NCBI GenBank assembly: GCA_024709165.1
Contig: JANJXF010000091.1
Location: 1-48,457, forward strand
DNA length: 48,457 bases
From: Thiobacillus sp.
GTDB taxonomy: Bacteria > Pseudomonadota > Gammaproteobacteria > Burkholderiales > Thiobacillaceae
Direction: 5' to 3'
Shown piece by piece: positions 1 to 10,087 of the stretch (positions are counted from its first letter, which is position 1; each line of letters opens with the position of its first letter). Under the pieces are notes generated by a model. That model saw only the letters and a program-made list of their open reading frames with translations. It did not search any database and was not told the origin of the DNA. The translations under genes were made by a program, and so were the position numbers.

Positions 1-87
1 GCGCTCCTGCGCCAGTTCGGCGTCGATCTGGTGCAGGGTTACCATCTCGACCGGCCGATCCCCGACCACCCGGCATTGCGAAACTGA
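1..87 (+). CDS. C-terminal fragment of an EAL-domain (c-di-GMP phosphodiesterase-like) protein
   Basis: Frame 1 reads ALLRQFGVDLVQGYHLDRPIPDHPALRN*; the GVDLVQGYHLDRP stretch is typical of the EAL C-terminus; truncated by the window edge. Confidence 0.6.
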   Translation, partial: ALLRQFGVDLVQGYHLDRPIPDHPALRN

Positions 88-150
88 CCCCGGACCTGCC
101 GGGGCAGGGTGTTAAACTTGGCGGTTTTCTGCAACATCCAGGAATCTGCC

Positions 151-1743
151 GTGCTCACCGCTTCCAGCATCACCCTGCAATTCGGCGCAAAGCCGCTGTT
201 CGAGAACGTTTCCGTCAAATTCGGCGACGGCAACCGCTACGGCCTCATCGGCGCCAACGGCAGCGGCAAGTCGACCTTCATGAAAATTCTCGCCGGCGAG
301 CTCGAGTCGACCGCCGGCAACGTCTCGCTCGATCCCGGCGAGCGCATGGCCTGGCTGCGCCAGGATCAGTTCGCCTACGAGGACCAGCGCGTGCTCGACG
401 TGGTCATGCAGGGCCATGCCGAAATGTGGCGCGTGATGCAGGAAAAGGACGCCATCTACATGAACCCGGAGGCGACCGAGACGGACTACCTACACGCCGC
501 TGACCTTGAATCCCGCTTCGGCGAGCTGGGCGGTTACGATGCCGAAGCACGTGCCGGCGAACTGCTGCTGGGCGTCGGCATCCCCACCGAGCAACACCAG
601 GGCACGATGGGCGAGATCGCGCCCGGCTTCAAGCTGCGCGTGCTGCTGGCGCAGGCGCTGTTCTCCAACCCGGACATTCTGCTGCTCGACGAGCCGACCA
701 ACAACCTCGACATCAACACCATCCGCTGGCTGGAAAGCGTGCTGAACGAAAGCGACGCCACCATCATCGTGATCTCCCACGACCGTCACTTCCTCAACCA
801 GGTGTGCACCCACATGGCCGACCTCGATTACGGCACGATCAGGGTGTGGCCGGGCAACTACGACGACTACATGCTCGCATCATCCGAAGCCAAGGCGCGC
901 CAGGCGGCCGCCAACGCACGCGCCAAGGAGAAGGTCGCCGAACTGCAGGAATTCGTGCGCCGCTTCTCCGCCAACAAGTCGAAGGCGCGCCAGGCGACCA
1001 GCCGCATGAAGATGATCGACAAGATCAAGATCGAAGATTTCAAGCCGAGCTCGCGCCAGAACCCCTACATCCGCTTCGAACCGGAGAAGGCGCTGCACCG
1101 ACGCGCACTTGAAGTCGAGAATCTCGAGTTCGGCTACGACGGCACGCCGCTGCTGTCCGGTCTTGGCTTCTCGCTCGAAGCCGGCGAAAAGCTCGCAGTC
1201 ATCGGTGGCAACGGCGTCGGCAAGACGACCTTGCTCAAGCTCCTGATGGGCGAACTCGCGCCTCGAGCCGGCGAGGTGCGCTGGAGCGAAAACGCCAACA
1301 TCGGCTACTTCGCGCAGGATCACGCCGCCGACTTCGATTCCGACATAAACCTCACCGACTGGATGCACCAGTGGGCACAGCCGGGCGACGACGAGCAGGT
1401 GATCCGCGGGATCCTCGGCCGCCTGCTGTTTTCCGGCGACGAGGTGAAGAAGCCGGTGCGCGTGCTGTCCGGCGGCGAGAAGGGCCGCATGCTCTACGGC
1501 AAGCTCATGCTCGGCCGGCACAACGTGCTGGTGATGGACGAGCCGACCAACCACATGGACATGGAGTCGATCGAGTCGCTCAACCTTGCGCTCGACCAGT
1601 TCAAGGGCACGCTGATTTTCGTCTCGCACGACCGCCAGTTCGTCTCCAGCCTCGCCACGCGCATCCTCGAAATCACGCCGGCAGGTATCGAGTTCTACAT
1701 GGGTGACTACGACGAATACCTGCATTCCAAGGGGCTGGAGTAA
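151..1743 (+). CDS. ybiT: ABC-F family ATPase, YbiT-like (GTG start at 151 preferred over the track start at 109)
   Basis: Two ABC domains with Walker A ([18 protein letters not shown]) and signature LSGGEKGRM; close to E. coli YbiT from memory. Confidence 0.93.
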   Translation: MLTASSITLQFGAKPLFENVSVKFGDGNRYGLIGANGSGKSTFMKILAGELESTAGNVSLDPGERMAWLRQDQFAYEDQRVLDVVMQGHAEMWRVMQEKDAIYMNPEATETDYLHAADLESRFGELGGYDAEARAGELLLGVGIPTEQHQGTMGEIAPGFKLRVLLAQALFSNPDILLLDEPTNNLDINTIRWLESVLNESDATIIVISHDRHFLNQVCTHMADLDYGTIRVWPGNYDDYMLASSEAKARQAAANARAKEKVAELQEFVRRFSANKSKARQATSRMKMIDKIKIEDFKPSSRQNPYIRFEPEKALHRRALEVENLEFGYDGTPLLSGLGFSLEAGEKLAVIGGNGVGKTTLLKLLMGELAPRAGEVRWSENANIGYFAQDHAADFDSDINLTDWMHQWAQPGDDEQVIRGILGRLLFSGDEVKKPVRVLSGGEKGRMLYGKLMLGRHNVLVMDEPTNHMDMESIESLNLALDQFKGTLIFVSHDRQFVSSLATRILEITPAGIEFYMGDYDEYLHSKGLE

Positions 1744-1855
1744 GGATTTTTCTCCTGCGTACGGGCGCGAGGGAGCGCGGGGCGACGTCGCGATTCCGCA
1801 TGCAAGGACAGGGGACAGCCGGCATGGCGGGTTGGGAAACAGCAGACAGAAACGC

Positions 1856-2737
1856 TCAACCCAGTTCAGCAAGCAGCTCGCGCGTCATGCGCTGAGCCTG
1901 CGCGGCGTAGCCGCCGCCGAACATGTTGGCATGGTTGAGCACATGATACAAATTGTAGAGCGTGCGCCGCACGCGATACCCCGGGTCGGGCGGCCAGGCC
2001 TCGCGGTACGCGGCATGGAAGGCCGGGGCAAAGCCACCGAACAGTTCGGTCATCGCCAGGTCGCATTCACGGTCGCCGAAATACACCGCAGGATCGAAAA
2101 TCACCGGTGTGCCGTCGCCGAGATAGCCATGGTTGCCGCCCCACAGGTCGCCGTGCAGCAGGCTGGGGCGTGGGCGGTAACCGGCGAACAGGCCATCGAG
2201 CCGATCAAGCAGGGTGGCACCGTCGCGCTGCAGGGCACCGCCGTGGCCGTTCTCCCGCGCCAGACGCAGCTGGACGCCGAGCCGCCGCTCGTGCCAGAAC
2301 GCGATCCAGTCGTCCATCCAGCCATTCTGCTGCGCCGTCGAGCCGATCCAGTTGTCGTGCTGCCCGCCGAAACCCGCCGCGCTGACGCGGTGCAGTTGAG
2401 CAAGCTGTCGACCGAGTTCCGCCGCGTCGCCGCGCCCGTCCAGCGACAGCGCCTCCAGCACGAGAAAAGCCCGCCCGCCGGCAACGCCATGGCACACCGC
2501 TTGCGGCACGCGCACCGCATCCGCGGCGGCGAGCTCGGCAAGCCCCGCGGCCTCTGCGGCGAACATGTCAAACCGGTGTGCCGGCTGGACCTTGAGAAAA
2601 TAGCGGCGCGCACCATCGGCAATCACGCTGGCGGCGCTGATGTCGCCGCCGTGCACCGTGCACGTATCGCACGTGTTGAAGGGAACACCCGTTGCGGCGC
2701 CTATGGCTGTGCACACGCCGCTGAGCAGTTCGCTCAT
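1856..2737 (-). CDS. Fructosamine kinase family protein
   Basis: MSELLSGVCTAIGAATG...HGGDISAASVI...LLHGDLWGGNHGYL...FDPAVYFGDRECDLAMTELFGGF motifs. Confidence 0.88.
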   Translation of the reverse strand: MSELLSGVCTAIGAATGVPFNTCDTCTVHGGDISAASVIADGARRYFLKVQPAHRFDMFAAEAAGLAELAAADAVRVPQAVCHGVAGGRAFLVLEALSLDGRGDAAELGRQLAQLHRVSAAGFGGQHDNWIGSTAQQNGWMDDWIAFWHERRLGVQLRLARENGHGGALQRDGATLLDRLDGLFAGYRPRPSLLHGDLWGGNHGYLGDGTPVIFDPAVYFGDRECDLAMTELFGGFAPAFHAAYREAWPPDPGYRVRRTLYNLYHVLNHANMFGGGYAAQAQRMTRELLAELG

Positions 2738-2756
2738 CGCCGCGGGTGCGCCGCGT

Positions 2757-3155
2757 TTACTCCGGCTTGACCTGACGCTCGAACACCTTGGCGATGCCCG
2801 GATCGCGCGAGGCGCCTGCGGCCTCCATGCGGCGCAGATACTCTGCCCACATCGCCTTCTGGTTCGCACCCAGCTCGTACAGGTATTCCCAGGAGTAGAT
2901 GCCGCTGTCGTGGCCGTCGGAGAAAAAAAGATTGATGGCGTAGTGGCCGACCGGCTCGGCAGCGCTGATGCCCACCTCGCGCTTGCCGATCTGCAGCGTC
3001 TCCTGTCCTGGCCCATGACCGCGCACCTCGGCCGAAGGCGAATACACGCGCAGAAATTCGAAGGGCAGTTCGAATCGCGCACCGTTGGCAAACGCGATCT
3101 CCAGCTTGCGCGAAGCCTGGTGCAGCTTGATTTCGGTGGGGACGGGCAAGGCCAT
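2757..3155 (-). CDS. DUF971 / gamma-butyrobetaine hydroxylase-like N-terminal domain protein
   Basis: MALPVPTEIKLHQASRKLEIAFANGARFELPFEFLRVYSPSAEVRGHGP...; family pattern. Confidence 0.85.
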   Translation of the reverse strand: MALPVPTEIKLHQASRKLEIAFANGARFELPFEFLRVYSPSAEVRGHGPGQETLQIGKREVGISAAEPVGHYAINLFFSDGHDSGIYSWEYLYELGANQKAMWAEYLRRMEAAGASRDPGIAKVFERQVKPE

Positions 3156-3375
3156 GCGGGCACCTTCTTGCGAGAATGACGACGCTGCAAGTCTAAACCA
3201 TCATCCCGCAGGCAAAAACCTTCGCGAGACAGGGGCAAGCACGAAAACGCTTATGTACGCACTGCAATTTGCGCCTGGCGCCCTTCATGGACGGCCCAAC
3301 TGCCCCTGGCCTATTACTCCGTTTGGCTTGCATGCGAGCGTCGTCCGTTATCATGGAACATTTTTCGGAGACTCC

Positions 3376-4137
3376 ATGCGCACGCACACCGTATTCATAC
3401 TCTTGATACCCATCATCCTGGTGGGCTGCGCGACGCAGCAAACGCAGGATACCCAGGCCGACGCTGCCATCAACCAGATCAATACCCTCAGGCAGGCGAA
3501 TGAACGTCTCGCCGCTGCGCAGCAGGCCATGGAAGCGCGGATGTCTCGCCTGGAGTCCGAGCAAACCCTGCTCGCAAACCGCCTGAGTCACACCGACACG
3601 GCCGGTGCTGTGACGGCCCGCGACATCGAGGCACTGCGTGCCGAGGTAGGGGCCACGCAGGCAGCGCTTGGCACCCTGGGCAGCAGGCTCGACAGTCAGT
3701 CGGCGAGCGTCGCCAGCGCCCAGGAAACCGCGAACGATGCCGTAAAGATCGCGCGCGACAGCCGTCTGGTCAGCGGCAAGGTGGTCGACACCCTGCTGCT
3801 GAACGAGAGCATGGTGTCCTACGGATACGAGCAGCCCGAACTTACCGCTCCCGGCCGTGACGCGCTCGACCAGTTGATTGCCAGCGTGCGCCCCAAGCTG
3901 CCGCATGTGTTCGTCGAGATTATCGGGTTTACCGACAGCCTGAGCCTGGACAGCCAGAACCGGCGCATTGCACTGGAGCGTGCCGAATCGGTACGTCGCT
4001 ACCTGCACGAAACCGGGGGCATCCCGCTTGATCGCATGTCGACCATTTCTTACGGTGACGCCAGGCCGGTCGCCAGCACCAGAGTGTTCAGTGGGCAAAG
4101 CGAGAACCGGCGCGTGCTGGTGCAAGTGCTGAAATAG
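3376..4137 (+). CDS. OmpA-family lipoprotein
   Basis: Lipobox LVGC after the signal peptide; coiled-coil middle; C-terminal OmpA-like domain (FVEIIGFTDSLSLDSQNRRIALERAESVRRYL). Confidence 0.85.
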   Translation: MRTHTVFILLIPIILVGCATQQTQDTQADAAINQINTLRQANERLAAAQQAMEARMSRLESEQTLLANRLSHTDTAGAVTARDIEALRAEVGATQAALGTLGSRLDSQSASVASAQETANDAVKIARDSRLVSGKVVDTLLLNESMVSYGYEQPELTAPGRDALDQLIASVRPKLPHVFVEIIGFTDSLSLDSQNRRIALERAESVRRYLHETGGIPLDRMSTISYGDARPVASTRVFSGQSENRRVLVQVLK

Positions 4138-4221
4138 GGCCGTCCGCCGTCCGCTGCCGATACTGTCGCTCGAAGCCGATCAGCTCGTCTCCTTACCGAG
4201 AGCGGCGTTGTGGCAAATCCA

Positions 4222-4334
4222 CGAAGCCCCGCCAGAACTGGCGCTATGGGCAGACGTGAAAAAGCCCGGAGCATGTCCGGGCTTTAGAAATGGTGGTGGC
4301 GGGTAGTTTACTACCGAACTCCGGGCTATTGGGG
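4222..4334. repeat. Left element boundary (attL-like): hairpin AAAGCCCGGA-GCATG-TCCGGGCTTT plus GTAGTTTACTACCGAACT
   Basis: 30-bp perfect direct repeat 4257-4286 = 37439-37468; 18-bp motif 4303-4320 = 17576-17593. Confidence 0.75.
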
Positions 4335-4433
4335 TCAATGAGCACTGATGAGGGTTGCTGCGGTCTTGCGAGGGGCTGCGGATCTTCAACCTGCGTGACC
4401 GTCAGAGTGCGTGTCCAGTCAGCAACCTGATGC

Positions 4434-4877
4434 CTACAAGAATTCCGCATCAATCAATGTCTGGCATTGAGGGCATGAGAATTGCCCGTTGCCGGTATCG
4501 ACGAAGCGTAGCCCGATATCTTTGAAATCTTGCGAGTCCTTGTTGATAGTCATCAGCCGACCATCTGCCTGAATATCCTCCTGCAGGCCGCATTTCGGAC
4601 AAATCAGCAACTCACGGTCGTTGGTGAAAATGCCGAGCGCCTCCGCTTGCCGCTTGATGCGATGCAGCTCCTTGCAGAGATCGATCAACGGTGTATCTGT
4701 CTTGTGATGTTCGCCGGGGGCATCATTGGCTGGCAGGATACATTCGGCGGCACGCACGGCGGCATCGACCACGAACCGGGACATCGAAACCCCCGCTATC
4801 GCAGCGCCCAGTTCAATGGTTGCCCGCTCCTCAGCGGATACGGTCATCGAGATTCGCTTGGTTTTGCTGGGTGCCAT
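4434..4877 (-). CDS. RHH (DUF1778-like) N-terminus fused to C-terminal zinc-ribbon domain; putative DNA-binding regulator
   Basis: RISMTVSAEERATIELGAAIAGVSMSRFVVDAAVRAAE followed by CPKCG...CPQC; no adjacent acetyltransferase toxin. Confidence 0.65.
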   Translation of the reverse strand: MAPSKTKRISMTVSAEERATIELGAAIAGVSMSRFVVDAAVRAAECILPANDAPGEHHKTDTPLIDLCKELHRIKRQAEALGIFTNDRELLICPKCGLQEDIQADGRLMTINKDSQDFKDIGLRFVDTGNGQFSCPQCQTLIDAEFL

Positions 4878-4992
4878 ACAGTCGCGTGTCCTTTCCGGAC
4901 CCGATATTGCCATGGCTCCAGATGTTCGATGCCAAAAGAATGTCATCTTGGGCGGACACAGCCAAGCGGATTACGTCCCAGAACTGTGGCTG

Positions 4993-5055
4993 GTTTCACT
5001 AAACAGGCAGGATAGTGAAACTGTAGTTGCACTATTTTGGCTTCGGAGTGCAACT
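4993..5055. promoter_or_regulatory. Two tandem dyads GTTTCACT-N13-AGTGAAAC and AGTTGCACT-N13-AGTGCAACT, candidate operator
   Basis: Perfect inverted repeats at 4993-5000/5014-5021 and 5025-5033/5047-5055, upstream of the minus-strand RHH gene. Confidence 0.55.
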
Positions 5056-5154
5056 GACCGGTGGCGCGGGGTTATTGCCCCTTCTACGTTCACGTAACGT
5101 GAACGGCGGCAATTCCTGAACGCCGGGTCGCAACCCGAATCACGGCCAGCAATG

Positions 5155-8100
5155 TCAGTGATACACCCGCGCCTCGCCGCCGATGCCGGACGTGTAGAGG
5201 TGGGTAAAGACCAGATTGGCCTTCAGCGTGATCTCGTCGGGTTCGTAAGACCCTGGAGGCAGGGCCGCATACAGGTGCTTGATGATCTCGGCCTTGATCT
5301 GCGCCTGGGCCGTCGCCTTCTCACGCCAGTGGTCGATCTGCAGTTTGTCGGAGATCAACTTATCCAAGAGTTCCTTGGCGATCTGCTTGATGCGGTCGCG
5401 GTTGCCTTTGGTCAGTGACTCCTTCTGCAGCAGGTCGAAGACGGCTAGCTGATCGTCGTTTTCCAGCCCCTCGCGCAAGTACCGTTTCTCTTCCTCGTTG
5501 AGCTTGTCGTTGAAGGCGAAGAGGTCGTCCATCACCTTCTGGATTTCGGCGGCATCCTTGTCCTTGTTGTATTCCTTGACGATCTCTTGGTAGCGCTCGT
5601 AGAGATCGACGCGGGTCGGATTGCGCGCCAGCATCATCGCCAGCCGCTCCTCGATCTTTTCCTTGAGGTTCAGCGTCACCACGTTCTTGAACGGTGACTT
5701 CTCGAACTCTGCACGCAGGCGTGTGAAATCAATGTTCGACAGGTCATATTGCTTGACCGGCTGGTTGCCGACCAGGCGCGTGCCGCCGCCATCGGTGGTC
5801 AGGGCGGTATCCACCACCTCATAGAACGACTGCAGCAGCGCGCTGACATCCGGCGTCGTGCGAGCATCCTGCAGCTTGTTGTAAATGGCGCTGACTGCGC
5901 TCTCTTCGGCATCGTGCGCAAATAGGCCGGGGTGCGGGAACAGCCCGCGATGCCGTGCCTGCACATCCTCGACGATGACCTGATAGGTCTTGCGCCGCTC
6001 GTCGGTCTCGCAGAGCAGATCGACGGCCCGCAGGATCAGCGACTGTTTGTCGAACCCCTGGGCGGCAATCAAATCGCCCACGTCGTAGCCGAGATCGCCG
6101 AGAAATTCCGTGGCCTGCTTGAGGCTGTTTGCGTATTCGGCCAGGGCCTCGATGTCGTCGCGCAGCGCATCCGCCTCGCCGGCTCCCTTGCCACCGCTGC
6201 GGTCCCCCTGGGCGAAAGTAGCCAGGGCACGCCGCAGGCTCTTGAGCATGCCGTTGTAGTCGATGATGAGCCCCAGCTTCTTGCCGCCGCCGACGCGATT
6301 CACCCGGGCGATGGCCTGCATCAGCGTGTGGCCCTGCATCGGCTTGTCCAGATACAGGGTGGCCAGGCATTTGACATCAAAGCCGGTCAGCCACATGGCG
6401 CAGACGATGGCCACACGGAACGGGTGGTCGGCCTTCTTGAACTCCTTTTCCAGATTCCGGGTCACCATCTTTTCCCGGTGCGGCGTGATGTCGAGCGGTG
6501 CATCCTGCCAGTTCTTCCACTTCTTGAACTCGGCCACCTCGCCCTGCTCCTGCGAGACCACCACACACATCTCGGTGGCCTTCATCCACTCGACCTGCTC
6601 GCGCCGAATCTGCAGCAGTGCATCGGGCGTCTTGCCCTTGGCGGCGAACAAGGCCTCCTCGGTGGCCACCTTGGTTTCCAGTTCCTCGATCTTGGCCTGC
6701 CACTTCGCCACGATCAGATCGTGCATCTTCACGCAGGTAATCTTGTCGAGGCACACCAGCATCGCCTTGCCTCCGCCATTCTCGACGACTCGCCAGCGCT
6801 GGTGGTAGTGGTCGACAAAATCCTGCGCCACCTTGTCCAGCCGGGTGGGCGAGGTCAGGATCGGGTAGTCACGCGACAGCTCGCGGTAGAGCTTTTCTTC
6901 CTTTTCCTCCGTCCACGGATCGTCCAGCGTTGCCGTCTGCCGGGCCGCCTCGATGCGCTGTTCGATACGTTCATTGACGGTGGCGTCGACGATCCGCAGC
7001 TTCTCGCCGCGATTTTCATAGAACAAGGGCAGGGTCGCCTTGTCGGCCACGGCACGCTGAAAATCGTAGATCGACACATAGTCGCCGAACACTTCGCGGG
7101 TCAGCTGCTTTTCGGCGGTATCGATCAGCGGCGTGCCGGTGAAGCCGATGAATTTCGCCTGCGGCAGCGCCTTGCGCATATTGAGCGCCAACCGGCCATA
7201 CTGTGTGCGGTGCGCCTCATCGGAGATGACGATGATGTCGGAACGCAGAGAGTAAGCCTCGGTCACCAGCTCACGGTATTTCTGCACCAGCGCGAACACA
7301 TAGCGCCGGTTTTCCTCGCGCAGCATCCGGCGCAGTTGTTCGCCGTTCTTGGCCTGGTCGGTCTTGCTGTCGGCCTTGCCACAGTTGGTGTAGGTCGCGG
7401 CGATCTGGTCGTCCAGTTCGGTGCGATCGGTGATGACCACGAAAGTCCAACTGGCCGAGAGTTTGCGGTGAATCTTCTCGGTGAGAAACACCATCGAGTA
7501 AGACTTGCCCGAGCCCTGGGTATGCCAGAACACGCCGAGCCGGCCCTTCGCCACATCGTCACGCACGGTCGTGTCGCCGGAAACCAGCCGCTCGACCACC
7601 CGGTTGACGCCAAGGTACTGGTGATTGCGGGCGACGATCTTGTGCACCTCGCCCTCGCTGCGGTCGAAGAGGATAAAGTTTTCCACCAGATCGAGCAGGC
7701 GTTCCCTGGCCAGCATGCCGGAGAGCAGAATGCGCAACAGTGGCTGATCGGATGGCGGTTCCGCATCATCCTCGTCGAGGCGCTTCCAGCGGTAGAAGTG
7801 CTCCATCGTCGACGTGATCGAGCCGTACTGGGCATCGGCGCCATTGGAGATGACGATCAGCGCGTTCCAGTGGAACAGGTGCGGAATGGTGTCGAGGTAG
7901 TCCCGATAGTTCTTCTTGTAGGCGTTGTCGATGTGCACCTCGAAACGCTTCAGCTCGACGAACACAAGCGGCAGGCCATTCACAAAGCAGACGATGTCCG
8001 GTCGGCGCAGCCACAGCCGGCCGCGCACCCACAGTTCGCGCACGGCGATGTAGGTGTTGTTGCCGGGCACGTCGAAATCAATCAACCGCAGCCGCTTGTC

Positions 8101-8445
8101 TGCCAGCCGGCCGTCTTCGCGCAACTTCACCGGCACGCCATCTTTGAGCAGGCGGTACTTCTCCTCGTTGCTCTGCAGCAGGGTCTTGGTCACGTCCTCC
8201 TGGAGCACCTGCGCCAGTGCTTCGGCATACGCCTCCTCGGGCAAGCCGGGATTGAGCCGTCGCAAGGCCGCGTCGGCATCGCGCCGCAGTACGGTCTCCC
8301 GGTCCGACAACCGGCCCAACAGGCTATCCGGGCCGAAGTCCTCCTCGTCGTGGGCGAAGACGGACTGCCAGCCGAGTTCCTTTTCCAGGAATTCGGCGGC
8401 GGGCGCCTGAATCAGCAGGTCTTCGGAATAATCCTTCTTGGCCAT
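5155..8445 (-). CDS. hsdR: Type I restriction endonuclease subunit R (system A)
   Basis: N-terminal nuclease region, GVFWHTQGSGKSYSM Walker A, ISDEAHRTQYG DEAH motif, GFTGTPL, ARVNR. Confidence 0.93.
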   Translation of the reverse strand: MAKKDYSEDLLIQAPAAEFLEKELGWQSVFAHDEEDFGPDSLLGRLSDRETVLRRDADAALRRLNPGLPEEAYAEALAQVLQEDVTKTLLQSNEEKYRLLKDGVPVKLREDGRLADKRLRLIDFDVPGNNTYIAVRELWVRGRLWLRRPDIVCFVNGLPLVFVELKRFEVHIDNAYKKNYRDYLDTIPHLFHWNALIVISNGADAQYGSITSTMEHFYRWKRLDEDDAEPPSDQPLLRILLSGMLARERLLDLVENFILFDRSEGEVHKIVARNHQYLGVNRVVERLVSGDTTVRDDVAKGRLGVFWHTQGSGKSYSMVFLTEKIHRKLSASWTFVVITDRTELDDQIAATYTNCGKADSKTDQAKNGEQLRRMLREENRRYVFALVQKYRELVTEAYSLRSDIIVISDEAHRTQYGRLALNMRKALPQAKFIGFTGTPLIDTAEKQLTREVFGDYVSIYDFQRAVADKATLPLFYENRGEKLRIVDATVNERIEQRIEAARQTATLDDPWTEEKEEKLYRELSRDYPILTSPTRLDKVAQDFVDHYHQRWRVVENGGGKAMLVCLDKITCVKMHDLIVAKWQAKIEELETKVATEEALFAAKGKTPDALLQIRREQVEWMKATEMCVVVSQEQGEVAEFKKWKNWQDAPLDITPHREKMVTRNLEKEFKKADHPFRVAIVCAMWLTGFDVKCLATLYLDKPMQGHTLMQAIARVNRVGGGKKLGLIIDYNGMLKSLRRALATFAQGDRSGGKGAGEADALRDDIEALAEYANSLKQATEFLGDLGYDVGDLIAAQGFDKQSLILRAVDLLCETDERRKTYQVIVEDVQARHRGLFPHPGLFAHDAEESAVSAIYNKLQDARTTPDVSALLQSFYEVVDTALTTDGGGTRLVGNQPVKQYDLSNIDFTRLRAEFEKSPFKNVVTLNLKEKIEERLAMMLARNPTRVDLYERYQEIVKEYNKDKDAAEIQKVMDDLFAFNDKLNEEEKRYLREGLENDDQLAVFDLLQKESLTKGNRDRIKQIAKELLDKLISDKLQIDHWREKATAQAQIKAEIIKHLYAALPPGSYEPDEITLKANLVFTHLYTSGIGGEARVYH

Positions 8446-8939
8446 TATTGCGCCGCCCCCAAAACGAATTTTGCTTTTTCGATACGCAGCATCTGGTAGG
8501 GCGTCATGAAGCGCAATCCCAGGCCAATGCACACGTTCGGGATCTTGATCCGCTTCAATGAGTTCTCAGGCTTCTCATGCGTGACGACGACGTGTCCGCC
8601 CGCCAGTGCGTGGGCGACGAGGTAGAAATCCGCCACTTGCAAGAAGGTATTGATTGCAGCGGGTTCGTACTGTTGTCCTGTCACCCAGGTACTGACCTTG
8701 CCGAACTGTGCGGCGACAGCCGTATCCGTCTTGCGGAAGAGACCGTTGCCGAATTGATCAACCCAGTCCGTCAACTCATCGGCGCCGGCAGCAATTTCGT
8801 CGGACACCTTGTCGATGCTGAAAACACGCCCATTGGCATTGTTGTCGATCAGCCATTGCCAGAACGCGGGACAGAAATCCAGGCCGTAGTGCAGATTCTT
8901 GGCCTGGATGAACACGTTGGCATCGAGCAGATAACTCAT
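8445..8939 (-). CDS. DUF4411 PIN-like protein, candidate toxin
   Basis: MSYLLDANVFIQAKN...FYLVAHALAGGHVVVTHE; PIN-like start and family pattern. Confidence 0.75.
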   Translation of the reverse strand: MSYLLDANVFIQAKNLHYGLDFCPAFWQWLIDNNANGRVFSIDKVSDEIAAGADELTDWVDQFGNGLFRKTDTAVAAQFGKVSTWVTGQQYEPAAINTFLQVADFYLVAHALAGGHVVVTHEKPENSLKRIKIPNVCIGLGLRFMTPYQMLRIEKAKFVLGAAQ

Positions 8940-10087
8940 GCCATCACCCCCAGCTCGCGTGCAGCTTCATAGAAGGTGGCGGTCTTACGCACACCCAACA
9001 TGCGGAACGCATCCTGAAAAAGCGTCTGCCCCTCCAGCGTGCTGGTTACGATGGCTCGGGCAAAACGCTTGCTGGTACGGGCGCCGAGCGTACGGTAGAA
9101 ATCCCCGCCGCCTGTGCCGTGGCGCTCCAGGCCCCGCAGCCGGGCCTGCTCCTCGCGGTAGTGCTGCCACAATCGCGCCTGGTCGATGAACCCGGCATCG
9201 AACAGGCGACGCAGGGCTACCAGGGTGCTGACCTTGAATTCGCGCGCCAGCCGCTGAATTTCCTCGGGGACCGGAGTGCCCGCCTGATAGGCCGCGCGTA
9301 CCGCCTGCAATGGCATCAGCAGTTCAGCCGCCACCTGATTGCACCAGCGCTCGGTGTGCTGCTCCGGCACCTGGCCGGCCTCGGTATCCGATATGCCAGT
9401 GGCGCCCAACCACAGATGCGCCAGTTCATGCGCCAGCGTAAACATCTGGGCGGCCTTGCTGTCTGCACCGTTCAGGAAAACCAGCGGTGCCAGTTCATCC
9501 GCCAGCGCAAAACCACGGAACTCACCGACGTCCAGCTTGCGGTGGCTATTGCTGCCGACGATGGAACTGGCCATCACCATCACGCCAGCGTCTTCGGCTT
9601 TGGTGATCAACTGGCGCAGCGCTTCTGTCCAGGTCGACAACTGGCGCCGTTCCTCGGCGGACAGCCCCAGCATTTCGCGCATCCGCTGTGCCACCGCTTC
9701 CGACGACTCCTGAGTGCGGGCGCTGCCGACAAATGCCAATGGTGCAAGTCCATGCACACGGGCGTAGTCGCGGTACCAGTCTTGCCGCTGCTGGCACAAA
9801 TAGAGCGTGTCCAGCAATTCGCTGCTGGGCTCGGCCAGTGTCTCGTCGCGCAGGGTGCGGAAATCGGGTACCGGCAGGGCCAGTGTTGGCGGCTCAGGCA
9901 AAAAGAAGTAGCCGATGGCGGTGTGTGTCAGGCGCGCGAAGTCTTCGAGTTGCTTGAGCGTGGGCTGCGCCTCGCCGTTGAGCCATAACGGCCATTTGCG
10001 GAAACGCACGGCCAGGTCATCGTCGTGCAGGCGCGCACGATGGGCCGCCCAGCGCAGCACGGCGATGGAGGCCGGTACCGTGGTCAT
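8936..10087 (-). CDS. Xre-like/ImmA-IrrE family metallo-endopeptidase
   Basis: HTH-like N-terminus and FTLAHELAHLWLG HExxH motif; overlaps both neighbours by 4 nt. Confidence 0.85.
   Translation of the reverse strand: MTTVPASIAVLRWAAHRARLHDDDLAVRFRKWPLWLNGEAQPTLKQLEDFARLTHTAIGYFFLPEPPTLALPVPDFRTLRDETLAEPSSELLDTLYLCQQRQDWYRDYARVHGLAPLAFVGSARTQESSEAVAQRMREMLGLSAEERRQLSTWTEALRQLITKAEDAGVMVMASSIVGSNSHRKLDVGEFRGFALADELAPLVFLNGADSKAAQMFTLAHELAHLWLGATGISDTEAGQVPEQHTERWCNQVAAELLMPLQAVRAAYQAGTPVPEEIQRLAREFKVSTLVALRRLFDAGFIDQARLWQHYREEQARLRGLERHGTGGGDFYRTLGARTSKRFARAIVTSTLEGQTLFQDAFRMLGVRKTATFYEAARELGVMA

Noticed and set aside
4283-4320. Possible tRNA 3' fragment (CCCGCCACCACCA on the minus strand) at the left boundary
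   Set aside because: No matching T-arm or acceptor pairing; better explained as the conserved left-end motif shared with 17560-17593.
5932-8499. 855-aa plus-strand ORF antisense to hsdR A
   Set aside because: A by-product of GC-rich third positions; low-complexity His/Leu/Gln-rich translation with no domain, while the opposite strand is clearly HsdR.
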